A stretch of DNA of 64,000 bases. Source: Amphiduros pacificus (Eukaryota > Annelida > Polychaeta > Phyllodocida > Hesionidae). This document shows positions 11,315 through 25,600 of this stretch, piece after piece. The translations under genes were made by a program, and so were the position numbers. The stretch spans positions 622,501 through 686,500 of the forward strand of contig OX439000.1 in NCBI GenBank assembly GCA_949316495.1, read 5' to 3'. How positions within the stretch are numbered: the stretch's first letter is position 1; each line of letters starts with the position of its first letter. Below the pieces are notes generated by a model, which saw nothing but the letters and a program-made list of their open reading frames with translations, searched no databases and had not been told where the DNA came from.

Positions 11315-14300
11315 TTAGCGCCGTTCAAAGTAGACATCCCTCATTTCCCTGTCCCTCTGGGAGGAGGTGGGCTGGAAGGAGCTCAGGATTGGCTTACGTC
11401 GCGCCACATGCTCCGTGTTAGAAATGTTGATATCATCCGTGTAGCGAGTGGAGAGAACCATGCTGAAATCACACCAAACTCAGAGTATATATACATGCAT
11501 ATCAACACCTTTAACTGCTCATTTTGATTTAACTATTATGATCAATCTAAACTTATTGGAATCAACAAATTAAATCCTATAATGATATTTGAGAAATATC
11601 TTGATGAATTATATTTATTACTTTATTGAATAAAACTGGCAGTTTCTATGTCATTATATGATTTAATGGTCTATTGTCTTTCAATGAGGTGTACCAAATA
11701 AAAATAAAACCAATCATTATATTTCAAATGGCAAATCCCTTATCCTCTTAGATTACATGCACCTAATTCAGGCGGCATTATTAGTCCTTTATGCTGTAAC
11801 CTTGTAAGCCGATAATAGCAGGTCCTTATGGAGTAAGGGGAGAGTTTAGGCGGAACTACAAGACTATACATATATCAGCATGGCAGAGAGGAAACTACCA
11901 CAGGAGAGCCTCAGAAAACATGCAAATATGCTCAGGCAGTGGAGATGATTGTGATGTAAACTGCAGACATGCGCAACTACAGAGTTATATTAAGACACTG
12001 AAGCAGTCTATAGCTACACATATATATATATAAACATAAAGCTTATATCAGATTTGGCCTATGCTACACGGCAATGCCTCTATCTAATGTTCACTAATGG
12101 CTAATATGTAGATTTGAATTATCTTACCTGTGAACTGTGGTCCATTTCTTATGTGCCAAGTGTTTATCATACAGTTATACTAAAGAAATATGACTGTGCT
12201 GCTATCAAAATGAAACCAGAAAGTGTGCAGTTTCTGTTAATGATTGAATATAAAATCTTCCCTGCAGGCAAGTTTAATTATTTAAATTTAAAAAACAAAA
12301 CATAGTACATGAAATTGCCCCAAAAATCAATAACCAAATAATATCCTGCTAGTCCAGATTATAATTCCATGTCTCGATGGCTTTAAACTTTCCTCACTGA
12401 GTTGCAGCCAATAAACCAGAAACAGAACATTTCATCTAGATTTTTAGCACACAATCACCAAACTTTGCCTCAAGTACTATGTGTGGTAAATATGAACAGA
12501 TCATATCTGTACTGTAACAAATATAGATCTATACTGCTACCCTTCCATCATGCTGTTTTGGAAAAGTGGAAAGTTATTATAGAAAATAGATAAATCCTTA
12601 ATAAATTCGCCCTTCCCTTGTTTATTGCAGTGATGTTGACAGTTTTAGTTTATTGACAAGACAATGGGATATCTCTTATGCTCTAACGACGGTCTCAAGA
12701 TTGGAGACGTTCAAATCTTAGCTTAACAGGTCTAACTGGTGAGTATTCTTCTTCCAGTTATCTGTAGAGCATATATCAGGTTTCTGTAATCATTAAAAAT
12801 AGATATGTGCTCATAAAATTAAAATATGTATCTAATCATACTGTGTGTCGAGAAGATAATTATCTATTAAACAGATTCAACTTCTCTATAGCCTTGAAAA
12901 CAAGTTCTGTTGAGAGATATACTCTGAATCTGACTTGAATTATATTATCTATTTAGACATCTTATAATACATAGCATAACAGCATTTAAAGTGTCCTTTT
13001 CTGATATAGTTGTACCCACCCAGGGTAACTTATACTGAAAGCAGCAAATACAAGTTAAATATTATCATTATTGAATAATCAATTTATTAAACTATTGGAT
13101 AATGAAAATATAAGGCTGATGAGAATATAAACCAGGTTCTCAGTTACCTTGACACAATAAATTTAACACACCTGATAAATATTTGTGGTATAATTATTTG
13201 TTCATTTTAGAAATTCATCTGCAGGATATATAATATCAGATAAAATTCCATACATTTTAATTATCAAATTATGCTATATCAGTTCTGTTTTCCAATAACT
13301 CAACTTACAAAGGTGGATCATAGAAATTTAATTAATTTTCATCTATTTTTGTTGGTGGAATGAAACTTAGCATTTTGCGATCTCTTTCTCTCACAAGTCG
13401 GAGTAACTCTTCTGTATAAGTTACATCAAAACACATATTTAGAAGTAAAAACAATTGGCTTCTTAAATGTGGTAACAACTGGTTATCATATTTTTTAATT
13501 TACATCTGAAATTCCTGACATAGTTCTTCAAGTTAAAATTGATTTTTTTTATCCCAAATTAGCTTTAGTCCTTTTAGGTTCCCCACAAAGAGTTATTAAA
13601 AACAATCCTCAAACAGTTGCATTGAACTCCCTCTTGGGAAAAAGAGCTCTAACAACCTATCATGATGATCATTCAGCCAATATAATGTGGAAATAAACAA
13701 TGGCATCAAAATGATGCTTTATGCTCTGACGAAAAATGATTACCCTGTGTAAAGTCAAGTTTGGCTGTTCTTGTACTTCTCATTTAAGGTCAGGGGTAAA
13801 AATGGTTATGCTGATTTTATCAATTTTATCCATTACATTTTACCATAAATTGCCGTCCAATGACATCACAAAGTATGTGTATTGAAAAATAGGTTAAATT
13901 GTATATATTTCAACAAGTGCTAATAATGTTTAATAATAAAAAAAATTCTCTATGTAACTATAAAATTGGCAAAGACCTTGATTTTGTACAAGATATCGAA
14001 AACCTTTAGTAAATGCCTAAAATGAGCTAACTACTCAACCCAAACATTATAGATTAAATATCTTCTGATTATGAGTGTGATAGTGTACCTCGTTTGGTCT
14101 CAATTATTTGTGTGTGAATGTATGTGAAAGCAGAAGGTGATATCATATAAGCACAAAGTAAAGAGTCACACCAAATCAAACACAATGTCTTGATGACTTG
14201 ATGTCATATGTTCATCTTACAGGTTTATGAGCAGATGACCTCCAAGTCAATATAACATTACAGTGAAGGTCTGGGTTCCGTCATACTACGACAGTTTAAC

Positions 14301-15447
14301 TGTTTCCTTCATTCCAAGCCTTCACAATTACATGTGTTCTTTTTGTCACAGGTGCCTCGTTGTGAACACAGTAGTATAGCACACAGGTTAGCTGGGTGGA
14401 GTCCTATACTTACAAAGGCAGATGCTTTTTGAACTGGTCTTCAGCCTTGGTTGGGAGCATAAAGTAATCTGTTCTCCGCACTGTCTCACTCTTGTCCTTG
14501 TAGTGATCGCGGTGACCATGTGACAACTATTAAACACATTAAATGACATCTTCAACTCCAAAATTGTATTTATGTGAACTGATAATCTGTGATATTTCAT
14601 TCAGAAAAATATTCTTTAACTTAGATTCTTCATTGTTATCACTATTATGCTGATTTAACCTGGGTTTTTATATTGAAATGATTTCCATTTATATTGTTTA
14701 GTGAGCGATTTTAAGGCGAGTGATTATGAAATTGTTGAAGCTAATCAGCCCAGTTCCTACCTTATCAAACCTGATGAGTTCTTCCTTCCTGTCGTAATCC
14801 ACATTGGTGAGTGTATATCTGGGCGCACTGAGCCACCTATCCTGATTGCGTGTTCGGTTTCCAATCACCAGATCTGGCTGATGTGTGTAGTATGATGGAA
14901 AATATCCTCCTTGACAATAGTTACTCTTGGAACTGTCCAGAGTTTTGGATCTATAGTCCTGGAAATATTTGGCAGTGGCATTTCCATATGTCTCACCATA
15001 ATCAAATTTCATGGTTGGGACATGTCCTTTGTACCTGTCAGTGAATAGAATGGTTGCCATTGACCAACATTTGAACATGAACAGCAGTCTGGAGCAAAAC
15101 TATGAAACATATGCCAGAAAATATAGTAAAAAGTCAAATTGAAAAAAAAATATTGGATGAAGAAAACATAAAATAGAAAAGATAGTGAAGGCATGCTCTC
15201 TCAGGTATTGCCCAGTTTATTCAAATCTTAGTTACATAATGTTTAATTCACAAACCACTGTTAAAATAAAGGTGGAGAACAGCGTGGATACAGTTCACTA
15301 CCGAGATAAAATAAGCAACATTGAGTGCACGGACACTGACAATGGCAGATACAACAATTGAACAAGAACAGCTTACCCTGGTTGGAATCTTGGTGGGATA
15401 TATGTGGCATTGTGTGTGGTTATCAAAGTTCCTGCTGATCGTGACAT
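11315..15447 (-). CDS. CIMIP2C: CIMIP2C / FAM166C ciliary microtubule inner protein
   Basis: Four exons, read right to left: 15447-15377 (ATG at 15447), 15034-14761, 14526-14414, and 11462-11315 (TAA 11317-11315). Junction phases agree and give 201 residues, the length I recall for human FAM166C. The start MSRSAGTLI then ATYIPP matches the family N-terminus. [28 protein letters not shown]-like CQGGYFP and RDRW-like [11 protein letters not shown] follow in the expected order. The C-terminus [16 protein letters not shown] matches the conserved end. These proteins line the lumen of axonemal doublet microtubules in motile cilia and sperm tails. The + strand open frame over 11291-11527 is the antisense of the last exon. 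Confidence 0.95.
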
Positions 15448-18127
15448 TATAATCGGTTGTGTCCTTGTAGTTGTAAAGCGCTACTTCGAATGTAAATGGT
15501 CAAAATCGGGATAAACGATGGACCTCAGCTGCAACAACGACCAACTCCACTGACGTTGCCTAGGACACTTCACTCCCACCATGTAAACAATAACACGCAG
15601 TCTGACACACTCCGTACTGTGGCGCCAAGCCATAAACCAAAAGTCATCGCTGTAAAAAGTGTGGAATTGTATGTAATGTAGTTCCCAAGTCACATATATT
15701 TTCTTCCCGAATATTTAGAGCCACCTAGTCCCCAAACTATCACACATTATGAATAAATACCGTGAATATCGCGATGATTTACTTTGAATCATTAAATGGA
15801 TGTTAAAGTACTGACAAGTTGACGGTACGCGGACTAATCCAAATTGTATTTTGGATCCATGCACTACTTTTAAAAAGGCGGGAACATTACGACCTCAGAA
15901 CAATTTATAAATTCTCACATTACGAGTGTTGGAATGGTGACTGTAATCTCATATGCCATATGGTGGATGGGAGATTAGAAAAATAACACCCTTTTCCCTG
16001 TGGGAGGCCAGTCTACAATTTGTTTGATGCATCTCAATTCCCCCCCCCCCATTTTTTTCTTTCGGTTTGGCCACCTTTGGCACCAATAATATATTTTCTT
16101 ACTGTAAGCACCCTTATAATTGTACTTAAATGTGTGTTATGGATATATTACGAAATATATAAATGACTGAAAGTGAAATTACACTGGTGTTTTCACATTC
16201 ATTTACTACAGATTAGACAAAAGTGTGAAGATTGTTGGTTGTTATAATAACAGTTCCATGAGAATATCTATGCATTAATTTGTGATGATTTAACATGACT
16301 GAATCTCTCAAATACATTAATAGTACTGTGATTCAAATTGACTGGTTAAAAAAAGACAATGGCCAATACAACTAAAAATCATATAAATTGGAATTTTGTA
16401 TCAACAAGGTTTTTACCCTCCATGGTTTCCAAACAGGATTGTCTTTTCCAGACAGGGGAACTATTAAAAGTGTTGCCATTCAACAGGTTTCAGGCTGTAG
16501 GTTTACAAATGGTTTGTGCCATTTTGGATTTATGATTTATTTATGGACATATAAATGCTAAAATTCAATGCAGAACAAAAGTGATATTTTATTGAATACA
16601 TTAAAAATATATATGTGGTTAATAAAATTATACTTTTGAAATATTAAGTCATTTTCATATTTTTTTCAATGTTCATTTATACTCAAAATAATTACAAGAG
16701 AGTTCAATATGTTTATGTATAACTCTTATACTCAGAAAATCAATCATTAAATATTTCAATTGTGCATAGCAAATTATAATAAAGTACATTTCATAATTTT
16801 AATATAATAAATTCATATTTGATATTTGCAAAGTTGGACCTGATCAAATTAGTTTTTCTGCTAATTTAAACTAACTTTATTTGTATGGTAAATTGCTGCT
16901 CAATATTGTATGATTTTCAAGAGTACAAGTATCACAGTGTTCAACAAGATCAATGCTGCCACCTACAGGTGAACAGAAGACTGATCCTCTATATGTGAAG
17001 TGTAATTACCCAACAGATAAAAGACATGAAAAAAGAGAAATTTAGAACGTGCATCATTCGCGAATTTTACTTCACAAAATATCTGAAAAATTCCCCTCTC
17101 AGCATTTAACTGCATACTCTCTCAGATTTTAATTTCAATACAAGAATAAATTTCTTTCTAAAGCCTTAGTTCAAATGGGGAATTTGCTTCATGGATGCAA
17201 TCTCAACATGGCGTGAAATCAAACCCTTAATTTTAGATTCATCACAGAGGATCTGGTGCTGGTAAACCTGTGCTCTGACCAACTGCGCCACACCCCCCCT
17301 ACCACGCCCCCCCTCCACGGCCCCTGCCATGCACCATGGCCCCCTGCCATGAATATGATTGATTAAATGCAATATTTGTCAGTAAGTGAGCAGATGAGTT
17401 TCTAATTGTCGGTCAAGTTACATCTGAAGAACTGTGGAAATTACTATGCTATACAAAACACTTAAATAATAAATATCACAATGAAAACAATTACAAATAA
17501 TAAATAGTGCTGAAAATATTGTAAGAAAACATCACATGTACGACTATCACATGTGCGACTGAAAATATCACAAGTATGCCTGAAAAGGATTGGAGATTAA
17601 AAATATGTCAAAGAAAAACTGTCCTATGTATTGCTGGGGAGCAAAGAGATCTTTACAAAAAATGCCAAAATATTATATTTGAGATTTTGAACCCTTTACA
17701 GCATTTAAAATTCTAAACATGTTTCACACCGTTGACAGGAAAGATATGTAGATTTCAGATCTAAATTCACATCTTGAATAATATTTAAATCCCTGAAGCT
17801 ACTGGTGTTAAATTAAATCTTTAAAGTGCTGTAAATATATCTTGATGTTATGACAAGATTACTTTCTTACAAAGCATTGTTTAAGAAAACAAATTTCATA
17901 AACAAATGTCACATGGATAGTATTCACTTACTACCTCTGCAGTCATTATCCTGTATCTGATATCATTCAAAATTTGGAATTCCCAATTAAAAAGTTAAAA
18001 AATACTTGCCTTACTCAGAAAAATATCATCACATCCAAATTGATCAATATCAAGTTATAAACTGTTATTGGGTGTCTGACTGAGAAATTAACCAATCAGA
18101 ACAACTTCCAGTGCAAAATAAAGCTCT
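15448..18127. other. Intergenic between CIMIP2C and the ROCO gene 3' end
   Basis: AT-rich with C-tracts at about 16040. No exon recognised. No strong - strand poly(A) signal was found directly below the 18.1-kb array; TTTATT (AATAAA on -) occurs near 16877. Confidence 0.4.
15555..15568 (-). promoter_or_regulatory. Possible imperfect RFX X-box upstream of CIMIP2C
   Basis: On the gene's strand the site reads GTGTCC-TA-GGCAAC, one mismatch from the RFX consensus GTNRCC-N(1-3)-RGYAAC, about 108 bp before the ATG. RFX factors drive ciliary genes in animals. Function is inference; a chance match is possible. Confidence 0.35.
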
Positions 18128-21100
18128 CTACACTATAGAATGACACAAGCTTCACTGGAGCTCTTGGCAATGTAAATGTCTATATTATAGAATGACACAA
18201 GCTTCACTGGAGCTCTTGGCAATGTATATGTCTATATTATAGAATGACACAAGCTTCACTGGAGCTCTTGGCAATGTATATGTCTACACTATAGAATGAC
18301 ACAAGCTTCACTGGAGCTCTTGGCAATGTATGTCTATATTATACAGTGACGCAAGCTTCACTGGAGCTCTTGGCAATGTATATGTCTATATTATACAGTG
18401 ACACAAGCTTCACTGGAGCTCTTGGCAATGTATGTCTATATTATACAGTGACGCAAGCTTCACTGGAGCTCTTGGCAATGTATATGTCTATATTATAGAA
18501 TGATGCAAGCTTCACTGGAGCTCTTGGCAATGTATATGTCTATATTATAGAATGATGCAAGCTTCACTGGAGCTCTTGGCAATGTATGTCTATATTATAC
18601 AGTGACGCAAGCTTCACTGGAGCTCTTGGCAATGTATATGTCTATATTATACAGTGACGCAAGCTTCACTGGAGCTCTTGGCAATGTATGTCTATATTAT
18701 ACAGTGACGCAAGCTTCACTGGAGCTCTTGGCAATGTATATGTCTATATTATAGAATGATGCAAGCTTCACTGGAGCTCTTGGCAATGTATATGTCTATA
18801 TTATAGAATGACGCAAGCTTCACTGGAGCTCTTGGCAATGTATATGTCTATATTATAGAATGACACAAGCTTCACTGGAGCTCTTGGCAATGTATATGTC
18901 TATATTATACAGTGACGCAAGCTTCACTGGAGCTCTTGGCAATGTATATGTCTATATTATAGAATGACACAAGCTTCACTGGAGTTCTTGACAATGTATA
19001 TGTCTATATTATAGAATGACACAAGCTTCACTGGAGCTCTTGGCAATGTATATGTCTATATTATAGAATGACACAAGCTTCACTGGAGCTCTTGGCAATG
19101 TATGTCTATAATATAGAATGACGCAAGCTTTGCTGGAGCTCTTGGCAATGTATATGTCTATACTATAGAATGACACAAGCTTCACTGGAGCTCTTGGCAA
19201 TGTTTATGTCTATATTATAGAATGACACAAGCTTCACTGGAGCTCTTGGCAATGTATATGTCTATACTATAGAATGACACAAGCTTCACTGGAGCTCTTG
19301 GCAATGTTTATGTCTATATTATAGAATGACACAAGCTTTGCTGGAGCTCTTGGCAATGTATATGTCTATGTTATAGAATGACACAAGCTTCACTGGAGCT
19401 CTTGGCAATGTATATGTCTATGTTATAGAATGACACAAGCTTCACTGGAGCTCTTGCCAATGTATGTCTATATTATAGAATGACACAAGCTTCACTGGAG
19501 CTCTTGGCAATGTATATGTCTATGTTATAGAATGACACAAGCTTCACTGGAGCTCTTGGCAATGTATATGTCTATGTTATAGAATGACACAAGCTTCACT
19601 GGAGCTCTTGCCAATGTATGTCTATATTATAGAATGACACAAGCTTCACTGGAGCTCTTGGCAATGTATATGTCTATATTATAGAATGACACAAGCTTCA
19701 CTGGAGCTCTTGGCAATGTATATGTCTATATTATAGAATGACACAAGCTTCACTGGAGCTCTTGGCAATGTATATATCTATATTATAGAATGACACATGC
19801 TTCACTGGAGCTCTTGGCAATGTATATATCTATATTATAGAATGACACATGCTTCACTGGAGCTCTTGGCAATGTATATGTCTATATTACACAATGACAC
19901 AAGCTTCACTGGAGCTCTTGGCAATGTATATGTCTATATTACACAATGACACAAGCTTCACTGGAGCTCTTGGCAATGTATATGTCTATATTATAGAATG
20001 ACACAAGCTTCACTGGAGCTCTTGGCAATGTATATGTCTATATTACACAATGACACAAGCTTCACTGGAGCTCTTGGCAATGTATATATCTATATTATAG
20101 AATGACACATGCTTCACTGGAGCTCTTGGCAATGTATATATCTATATTATAGAATGACACAAGCTTCACTGGAGCTCTTGGCAATGTATATGTCTATATT
20201 ACACAATGACACAAGCTTTACTGGAGCTATTGGCAATGTATATATCTATATTATAGAATGATGCAAGCTTCACTGGAGCTCTTGGCAATGTATATGTCTA
20301 TATTATAGAATGACACAAGCTTCACTGGAGCTCTTGGCAATGTATATGTCTATATTAAAGAATGACACAAGCTTCACTGGAGCTCTTGGCAATGTATATA
20401 TCTATATTATAGAATGACACAAGCTTCACTGGAGCTCTTGGCAATGTATGTCTATATTATAGAATGACACAAGCTTCACTGGAGCTCTTGGCAATGTATA
20501 TATCTATATTATAGAATGACACAAGCTTCACTGGAGCTCTTGGCAATGTATATATCTATATTATAGAATGACACAAGCTTCACTGGAGCTCTTGGCAATG
20601 TATATGTCTATATTATAGAATGACACAAGCTTCACTGGAGCTCTTGGCAATGTATGTCTATATTATAGAATGACACAAGCTTCACTGGAACTCTTGGCAA
20701 TGTATATATGTCTATATTATAGAATGACACAAGCTTCACTGGAGCTCTTGGCAATGTATATATCTATATTATAGAATGACACAAGCTTCACTGGAGCTCT
20801 TGGCAATGTATATATCTATATTATAGAATGACACAAGCTTCACTGGAGCTCTTGGCAATGTATATATCTATATTATAGAATGACACAAGCTTCACTGGAG
20901 CTCTTGGCAATGTATGTCTATATTATAGAATGACACAAGCTTCACTGGAGCTCTTGGCAATGTATGTCTATATTATAGAATGACACAAGCTTCACTGGAG
21001 CCATTGGCAATGTATGTCTATATTATAGAATGACACAAGCTTCACTGGAACTCTTGGCAATGTATATGTCTATATTATAGAATGACACAAGCTTCACTGG

Positions 21101-22660
21101 AGCTCTTGGCAATGTATATATCTATATTATAGAATGACACAAGCTTCACTGGAGCTCTTGGCAATGTATATGTCTATATTATAGAATGACACAAGCTTCA
21201 CTGGAGCTCTTGGCAATGTTTATGTCTATATTATAGAATGACACAAGCTTCACTGGAACTCTTGGCAATGTATATGTCTATATTATAGAATGACACAAGC
21301 TTCACTGGAGCTCTTGGCAATGTATATGTCTATATTATAGAATGACACAAGCTTCACTGGAGCTCTTGGCAATGTATATGTCTATATTACACAATGACAC
21401 AAGCTTCACTGGAGCTATTGGCAATGTATATATCTATATTATAGAATGATGCAAGCTTCACTGGAGCTCTTGGCAATGTATATATCTATATTATAGGATG
21501 ACACAAGCTTCACTGGAGCTCTTGGCAATGTATGTCTATATTATAGAATGACACAAGCTTTGCTGGAGCTCTTGGCAATGTATGTGTCTATATTATAGAA
21601 TGACGCAAGCTTCACTGGAGCTCTTGGCAATGTATATATCTATATTATAGAATGACACAAGCTTCACTGGAGCTCTTGGCAATGTATGTCTATATTATAG
21701 AATGACACAAGCTTCACTGGAGCTCTTGGCAATGTATATATCTATATTATAGAATGACACAAGCTTCACTGGAACTCTTGGCAATGTATATGTCTATATT
21801 ATAGAATGACACAAGCTTCACTGGAGCTCTTGGCAATGTATATGTCTATATTATAGAATGACACAAGCTTCACTGGAGCTCTTGGCAATGTATATGTCTA
21901 TATTATAGAATGACACAAGCTTCACTGGAGCTCTTGGCAATGTATGTCTATATTATAGGATGACACAAGCTTCACTGGAGCTCTTGGCAATGTATGTCTA
22001 TATTATAGAATGACACAAGCTTCACTGGAGCTCTTGGCAATGTATATATCTATATTATAGAATGACACAAGCTTCACTGGAGCTCTTGGCAATGTATATG
22101 TCTATATTATAGAATGACACAAGCTTCACTGGAGCTCTTGGCAATGTATGTGTCTATATTATAGAATGACGCAAGCTTCACTGGAGCTCTTGGCAATGTA
22201 TATATCTATATTATAGAATGACACAAGCTTCACTGGAGCTCTTGGCAATGTATGTCTATATTATAGAATGACACAAGCTTCACTGGAGCTCTTGGCAATG
22301 TATATATCTATATTATAGAATGACACAAGCTTCACTGGAACTCTTGGCAATGTATGTCTATATTATAGAATGACACAAGCTTCACTGGAGCTCTTGGCAA
22401 TGTATATGTCTATATTATAGAATGACACAAGCTTCACTGGAGCTCTTGGCAATGTATATGTCTATATTATAGAATGACACAAGCTTCACTGGAGCTCTTG
22501 GCAATGTATATATCTATATTATAGGATGACACAAGCTTCACTGGAGCTCTTGGCAATGTATGTCTATATTATAGGATGACACAAGCTTCACTGGAGCTCT
22601 TGGCAATGTATGTCTATATTATAGAATGATGCAAGCTTTGCTGGAGCTCTTGGCAATGTT
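18128..22660. repeat. About 86 copies of the ROCO C-terminal codons plus stop (52-bp array)
   Basis: Units of 48-56 bp, mostly 52. On the - strand each encodes IAKSSSEACVIL or IAKSSSKACVIL followed by TAA. The unit nearest 22660 is the real terminus (ACIIL-stop). The rest lie downstream of the stop, so they are 3' UTR or 3' flank. Variation is mainly in the linker (TATATG, TATATA or TATG). Confidence 0.95.
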
Positions 22661-25600
22661 CACTCCAGCAGCAGCCTGCCCGGCTAAAATATGCCGGTTC
22701 TGCTCGGTCACCATGGGTTGGGTTGTGGATCGCCTTTTCAGTTCCTTTGGTTTGGATTCTTCTGATATTTCTTTGTTTATTTCTGTATTTGTGTCCAGAA
22801 TTATTTTATCTTCATGAGGATTTGAGCCAGACCCTGATGATTTTGGTCGTAGCAGATTTGATGTTGATCTCCGTCTCACAGAAACCTTGCTTGCATCATC
22901 ATTTTCTGTAATCATGATGTAACAGTTTTTCATTTTACAGTAAAGCCATAATATTATATAGAATTAGCTGATTTTATATTAGCTCGTAAAATATGCTTTT
23001 ACAAGCAATGCAATTTATAAAAGAAAATAATATAAAGAACACAACATATTTAAACTGGTTGACAGTAAGCTATACTACTTACTGGTGTTGTTTAGCTGTT
23101 TGCTGCCATGGTCAGACACAGCTCTCAATGAGGAGAGCAGGAGATTATCCGGGCTGGGAAGATTAAGCTGATCCTCCGCATCTGAGCCGGAGTCTGCATA
23201 CTCTGATGACAGCACCGTAACCCGCGGCAACTGCTGATGCTCCTTACATAGCCACAGAATCTTACCACTCGGCATGTGACATCTGAAAACAATGCATTAA
23301 ACAACTCATATATCACAAGTGTCAGACACTAAAGTAATACAATGAAATGAAACAAGAAGTGGTGGGTTCCTATATTTCATGATGTTGTTTTTAGCACATC
23401 TATTGTTTGATAAATGCAATGATTACAAAAAGAATCCCTTTCCATAGGAAATAATACATAACCAACAATAGGAGCTACTTTTAAAGATGTTCAACAGTTC
23501 ATTACAAGGATTGGAAAAGGGAAGGTGTTTTTTTCCCTTCAGAGTGTAGGTACTATAATAGAACATTAAAAATGTCCGTACTGAATAGCATATATTACTC
23601 ACCTTTTGAGTGTTCCTTTGGTCTTAGCTGGATCTGTTATCTTCATATCTTTTCTGATCATATACTTTCTTAGTTCTAAGTAAACATTTCTCATATCAAC
23701 AAGGCCTATACCTGCCTCCTGTAAATAAAATAAATACATAAAAACTACATTAAAACAAAGGTCAGCAGACATTCATTGTCTTGAAAGGAATGATAAGAAT
23801 GCCATATGTATTGATCCTAGACTAGAATGCAATGTGTATTGGTCCTAGACTAGAATGCAATGTGCATTGGTCCTAGACTAGAATGCAATGTGCATTGGTC
23901 CTAGATATGAATGCAATGTGCATTGATCCTAGACTAGAATGCAGTGTGTATTGGTCGTAGACTAGAATGCAATGTGTATTGGTCAAAGACTAGAATGCAA
24001 TGTGCATTGGTCCTAGACTAGAATGCAATGTGTATTGGTCATAGACTAGAATGCAATGTGTATTGATCCTAGACTAGAATGCAATGTGTATTGGTCCTAG
24101 ACAAGAATGCAATGTGCATTGATCCTAGACTAGAATGCAATGTGCATTGGTCCTAGACTAGAATGCAATGTGTATTGGTCCTAGACTAGAATGCAATGTG
24201 CATTGATCCTAGACTAGAATGCAATGTGTATTGGTCCTAGACTAGAATGCAATGTGCATTGATCCTAGACTAGAATGCAATGTGCATTGGTCCTAGGTAT
24301 GAATGCAATGTGCATTGATCCTAGACTAGAATGCCATGTGTATTGGTCCTAGACTAGAATGCACTGTGCATTGATCCTAGACTAGAATGCCATGTGTATT
24401 GGTCCTAGACTATAATGCAATGTGTATTGATCCTAGACTAGAATGCAATGTGTATTGGTCCTAGACAAGAATGCAATGTGCATTGATCCTAGACTAGAAT
24501 GCAATGTGCATTGGTCCTAGACTAGAATGCAATGTGCATTGGTCCTAGACTAGAATGCAATGTGCATTGGTCCTAGACTAGAATGCCATGTGTATTGGTC
24601 CTAGACTAGAATGCACTGTGCATTGATCCTAGACTAGAATGCCATGTGTATTGGTCCTAGACTATAATGCAATGTGTATTGATCCTAGACTAGAATGCAA
24701 TGTGTATTGGTCCTAGACAAGAATGCATTGTGTATTGGTCCAAGACTAGAATGCAATGTGCATTGGTCCTAGACTAGAATGCAATGTGCATTGGTCCTAG
24801 ACTAGAATGAAATGTGTATTGGTCCTAGACTAGAATGCCATGTGCATTGGTCCTAGACTAGAATGCCATGTGTATTGGTCCTAGACTAGAATGCCATGTG
24901 CATTGGTCCTAGACTAGAATGCCATGTGTATTGGTCCTAGACTAGAATGCACTGTGCATTGATCCTAGACTAGAATGCCATGTGTATTGGTCCTAGACAA
25001 GAATGCAATGTGTATTGGTCCTAGACTAGAATGCAATGTGCATTGGTCCTAGACTAGAATGCAATGTGCATTGGTCCTAGACTAGAATGCACTGTGCATT
25101 GATCCTAGACTAGAATGCACTGTGCATTGATACTAGACTAGAATGCAATGTGTATTGGTCCTAGACTAGAATGCACTGTGCATTGATCCTAGACTAGAAT
25201 GCAGTGTTTATTGGTCGTAGACTAGAATGCACTGTGCATTGATCCTAGACTAGAATGCAATGTGTATTGACCCATGACTAGAATGCACTGTGCATTGATA
25301 CTAGACTAGAATGCAATGTGCATTGATCCTAGACTAGAATGCAATGTGTATTGGTCCGAGACTAGAATGCAATGTGCATTGATCGTAGACTAGAATGCAA
25401 TGTGCATTGATCCTAGACTAGAATGCAATGTGTATTGGATCACGACTAGAATGCACTGTGCATTGATCCTAGACTAGAATGCACTGTGCATTGAAACTAG
25501 ACTAGAATGCAATGTGCATTGATCCTAGACTAGAATGCAATGTGTATTGGTCCGAGACTAGAATGCAATGTGTATTGATCCTAGACTAGAATGCAATGTG

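Noticed and set aside
11291-11527. 78-codon + strand open frame
   Set aside because: Antisense to the last CIMIP2C exon, which has family-specific C-terminal residues on the - strand.
17165-17310. tRNA gene on the - strand (box A-like TGGCGCAGTTGGTCAGAGC)
   Set aside because: The box B-like stretch is too far away and poor, and no cloverleaf forms; at most a decayed tRNA-derived fragment.
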